Origin: Plasmodium brasilianum
Lineage: Eukaryota; Apicomplexa; Aconoidasida; Haemosporida; Plasmodiidae
Assembly (NCBI RefSeq): GCF_023973825.1
Contig: NC_090114.1
Coordinates: forward strand, 620,001-684,000
DNA length: 64,000 nucleotides
Direction: 5' to 3'
Part shown: positions 63,302 through 64,000 of the stretch, piece by piece
Position numbering within the stretch: the stretch's first letter is position 1
Layout: every line of letters begins with the position of its first letter
The notes under the pieces: generated by a model
Database searches by the model: none
Seen by the model: only the letters and a program-made list of their open reading frames with translations
What the model was told of the DNA's origin: nothing
Made by a program: the position numbers and the translations under genes

Positions 63302-64000
63302 GTATTACTTAGATTAAATCTTTTTTTTTTTTTTTCCTGTATAAAAATGCCGATTATTTTAATTAGAGATAAAAAAAAAAAAAAAAAAAAAAAGACCTAA
63401 AAATGGGACTAAATTGTCCAAAAGGAAGAAAAAGAATATGCGAAGTTAACTATAAGGCAACGCACAGCATATATATATATATATATATTACAAAGAAACA
63501 ATAAAAGACCTAGATACACAAATTCGTTAAAAAACTAAATGTCCTAAATTGTCTTAAATGCCTTGAAATGTTCTAATATGCCTTAAAATATATTTATGAC
63601 TGTTCGTAAAGTTATCATATTTTAAAAACTTGAATATCAGAAAATTGACATGAAAAAAAAGGTATTAAAAAAAATATACAAAATTGTTGAAAATATACGA
63701 AACAATTGAAAATATACGAAACATCTGAATACATACGAAACAGCTGAAAAAATACGAAACAGCTGAAAAAATACGAAACAGCTGAAAAAATACGAAACAG
63801 CTGAAAAAATACGATAACGTCGAAAAAATACGAAATAGTCCAAAAAATACGAAATGGTCCAAAAAATACGAAATGGTCCAAAAAATACGATATAGTCCAA
63901 AAAAGTACAGAATAGTCGGAAAAATACAAAACGGTCAAAAATATACAAAATTGTAAAAAATATACAAAATATTTTGAAACATGCAAAATGGTTAAAAATA
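63176..64000. other. Upstream flank of PARE, no gene seen
   Basis: Expected PARE promoter, with TA tracts near 63268 and 63470, poly(A) at 63371-63393 and the 19-bp minisatellite to the window end. Confidence 0.75.
63660..63990 (+). repeat. 19-bp minisatellite aaaaaatacgaaacagctg
   Basis: About 17 units of 17-19 bp. The core (cagctg) is uniform in the middle and replaced by tggtcc and tagtcc toward the right and by caattg toward the left. The array may continue past the window. The Phe/Ile/Ser minus-strand frame across it is a repeat translation. Confidence 0.88.

Noticed and set aside
1..64000. tRNA, rRNA or viral/phage genes
   Set aside because: No cloverleaf with an anticodon arm, no rRNA core sequence and no capsid, polymerase or integrase motif was recognised on either strand.

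Overview
This window is nuclear DNA of a malaria parasite (genus Plasmodium). It is very AT-rich, with long poly(A)/poly(T) and (TA)n tracts in every intergenic gap. Its large coding sequences are interrupted by in-frame low-complexity repeats, and it has GT..AG introns full of T runs. The decisive evidence is an intact chloroquine resistance transporter gene (crt) flanked by homologues of the 'cg' genes known from the P. falciparum chromosome 7 crt locus. The crt gene has 14 exons. As I recall, that number fits P. vivax-type parasites rather than the 13 of P. falciparum. Base composition and abundant microsatellites would suit a P. malariae/P. ovale-like species, but I cannot fix the species from sequence alone.

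Layout, left to right: 3' end of cytosolic HSP90 (1-680, +); an NKAP-domain, RS-rich nuclear protein (2826-6266, -); a two-exon alveolin-like cortical protein (8297-9317, -); a small probable mitochondrial membrane protein (10836-11513, -); a 4.7-kb gene-free gap; HSP110 (16259-18940, +); the copper chaperone SCO1 (20547-21515, -); crt (24283-28375, +, 14 exons); Cg1 (30864-34247, +); the glutaredoxin-like protein GLP3 (35437-36378, -); giant Cg2, which I read as a Mediator MED14 candidate (36915-45536, -); a two-exon coiled-coil protein resembling centriolar CEP120 (47193-51121, -); a possible three-exon micro-gene (51389-52756, +, weak); a two-exon RPA3-like single-strand DNA-binding subunit (53157-53835, +); a four-exon POP1 subunit of RNase P/MRP (54764-59199, -); and a PARE-type serine esterase (61664-63175, -).

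The genes do not form an operon. They are independent eukaryotic transcription units spanning chaperones (HSP90, HSP110), mitochondrial function (SCO1, the 225-aa protein), the digestive-vacuole transporter CRT, the cortex (alveolin), and nuclear RNA/DNA machinery (NKAP, MED14-like, RPA3-like, POP1). Where a spliced model is given, I placed the splice sites by eye and checked that reading frame is kept across every junction.

The observations most worth following up are: Cg1 as a degenerate MRH-lectin (OS-9/erlectin-like) protein joined to an HspQ/YccV-like domain; Cg2 as MED14; the CEP120-like and RPA3-like gene models; a long near-perfect inverted repeat about 1 kb upstream of crt; and an isolated G-quadruplex motif in the HSP90-NKAP gap. 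No tRNA, rRNA, CRISPR array, transposase or viral gene was recognised.
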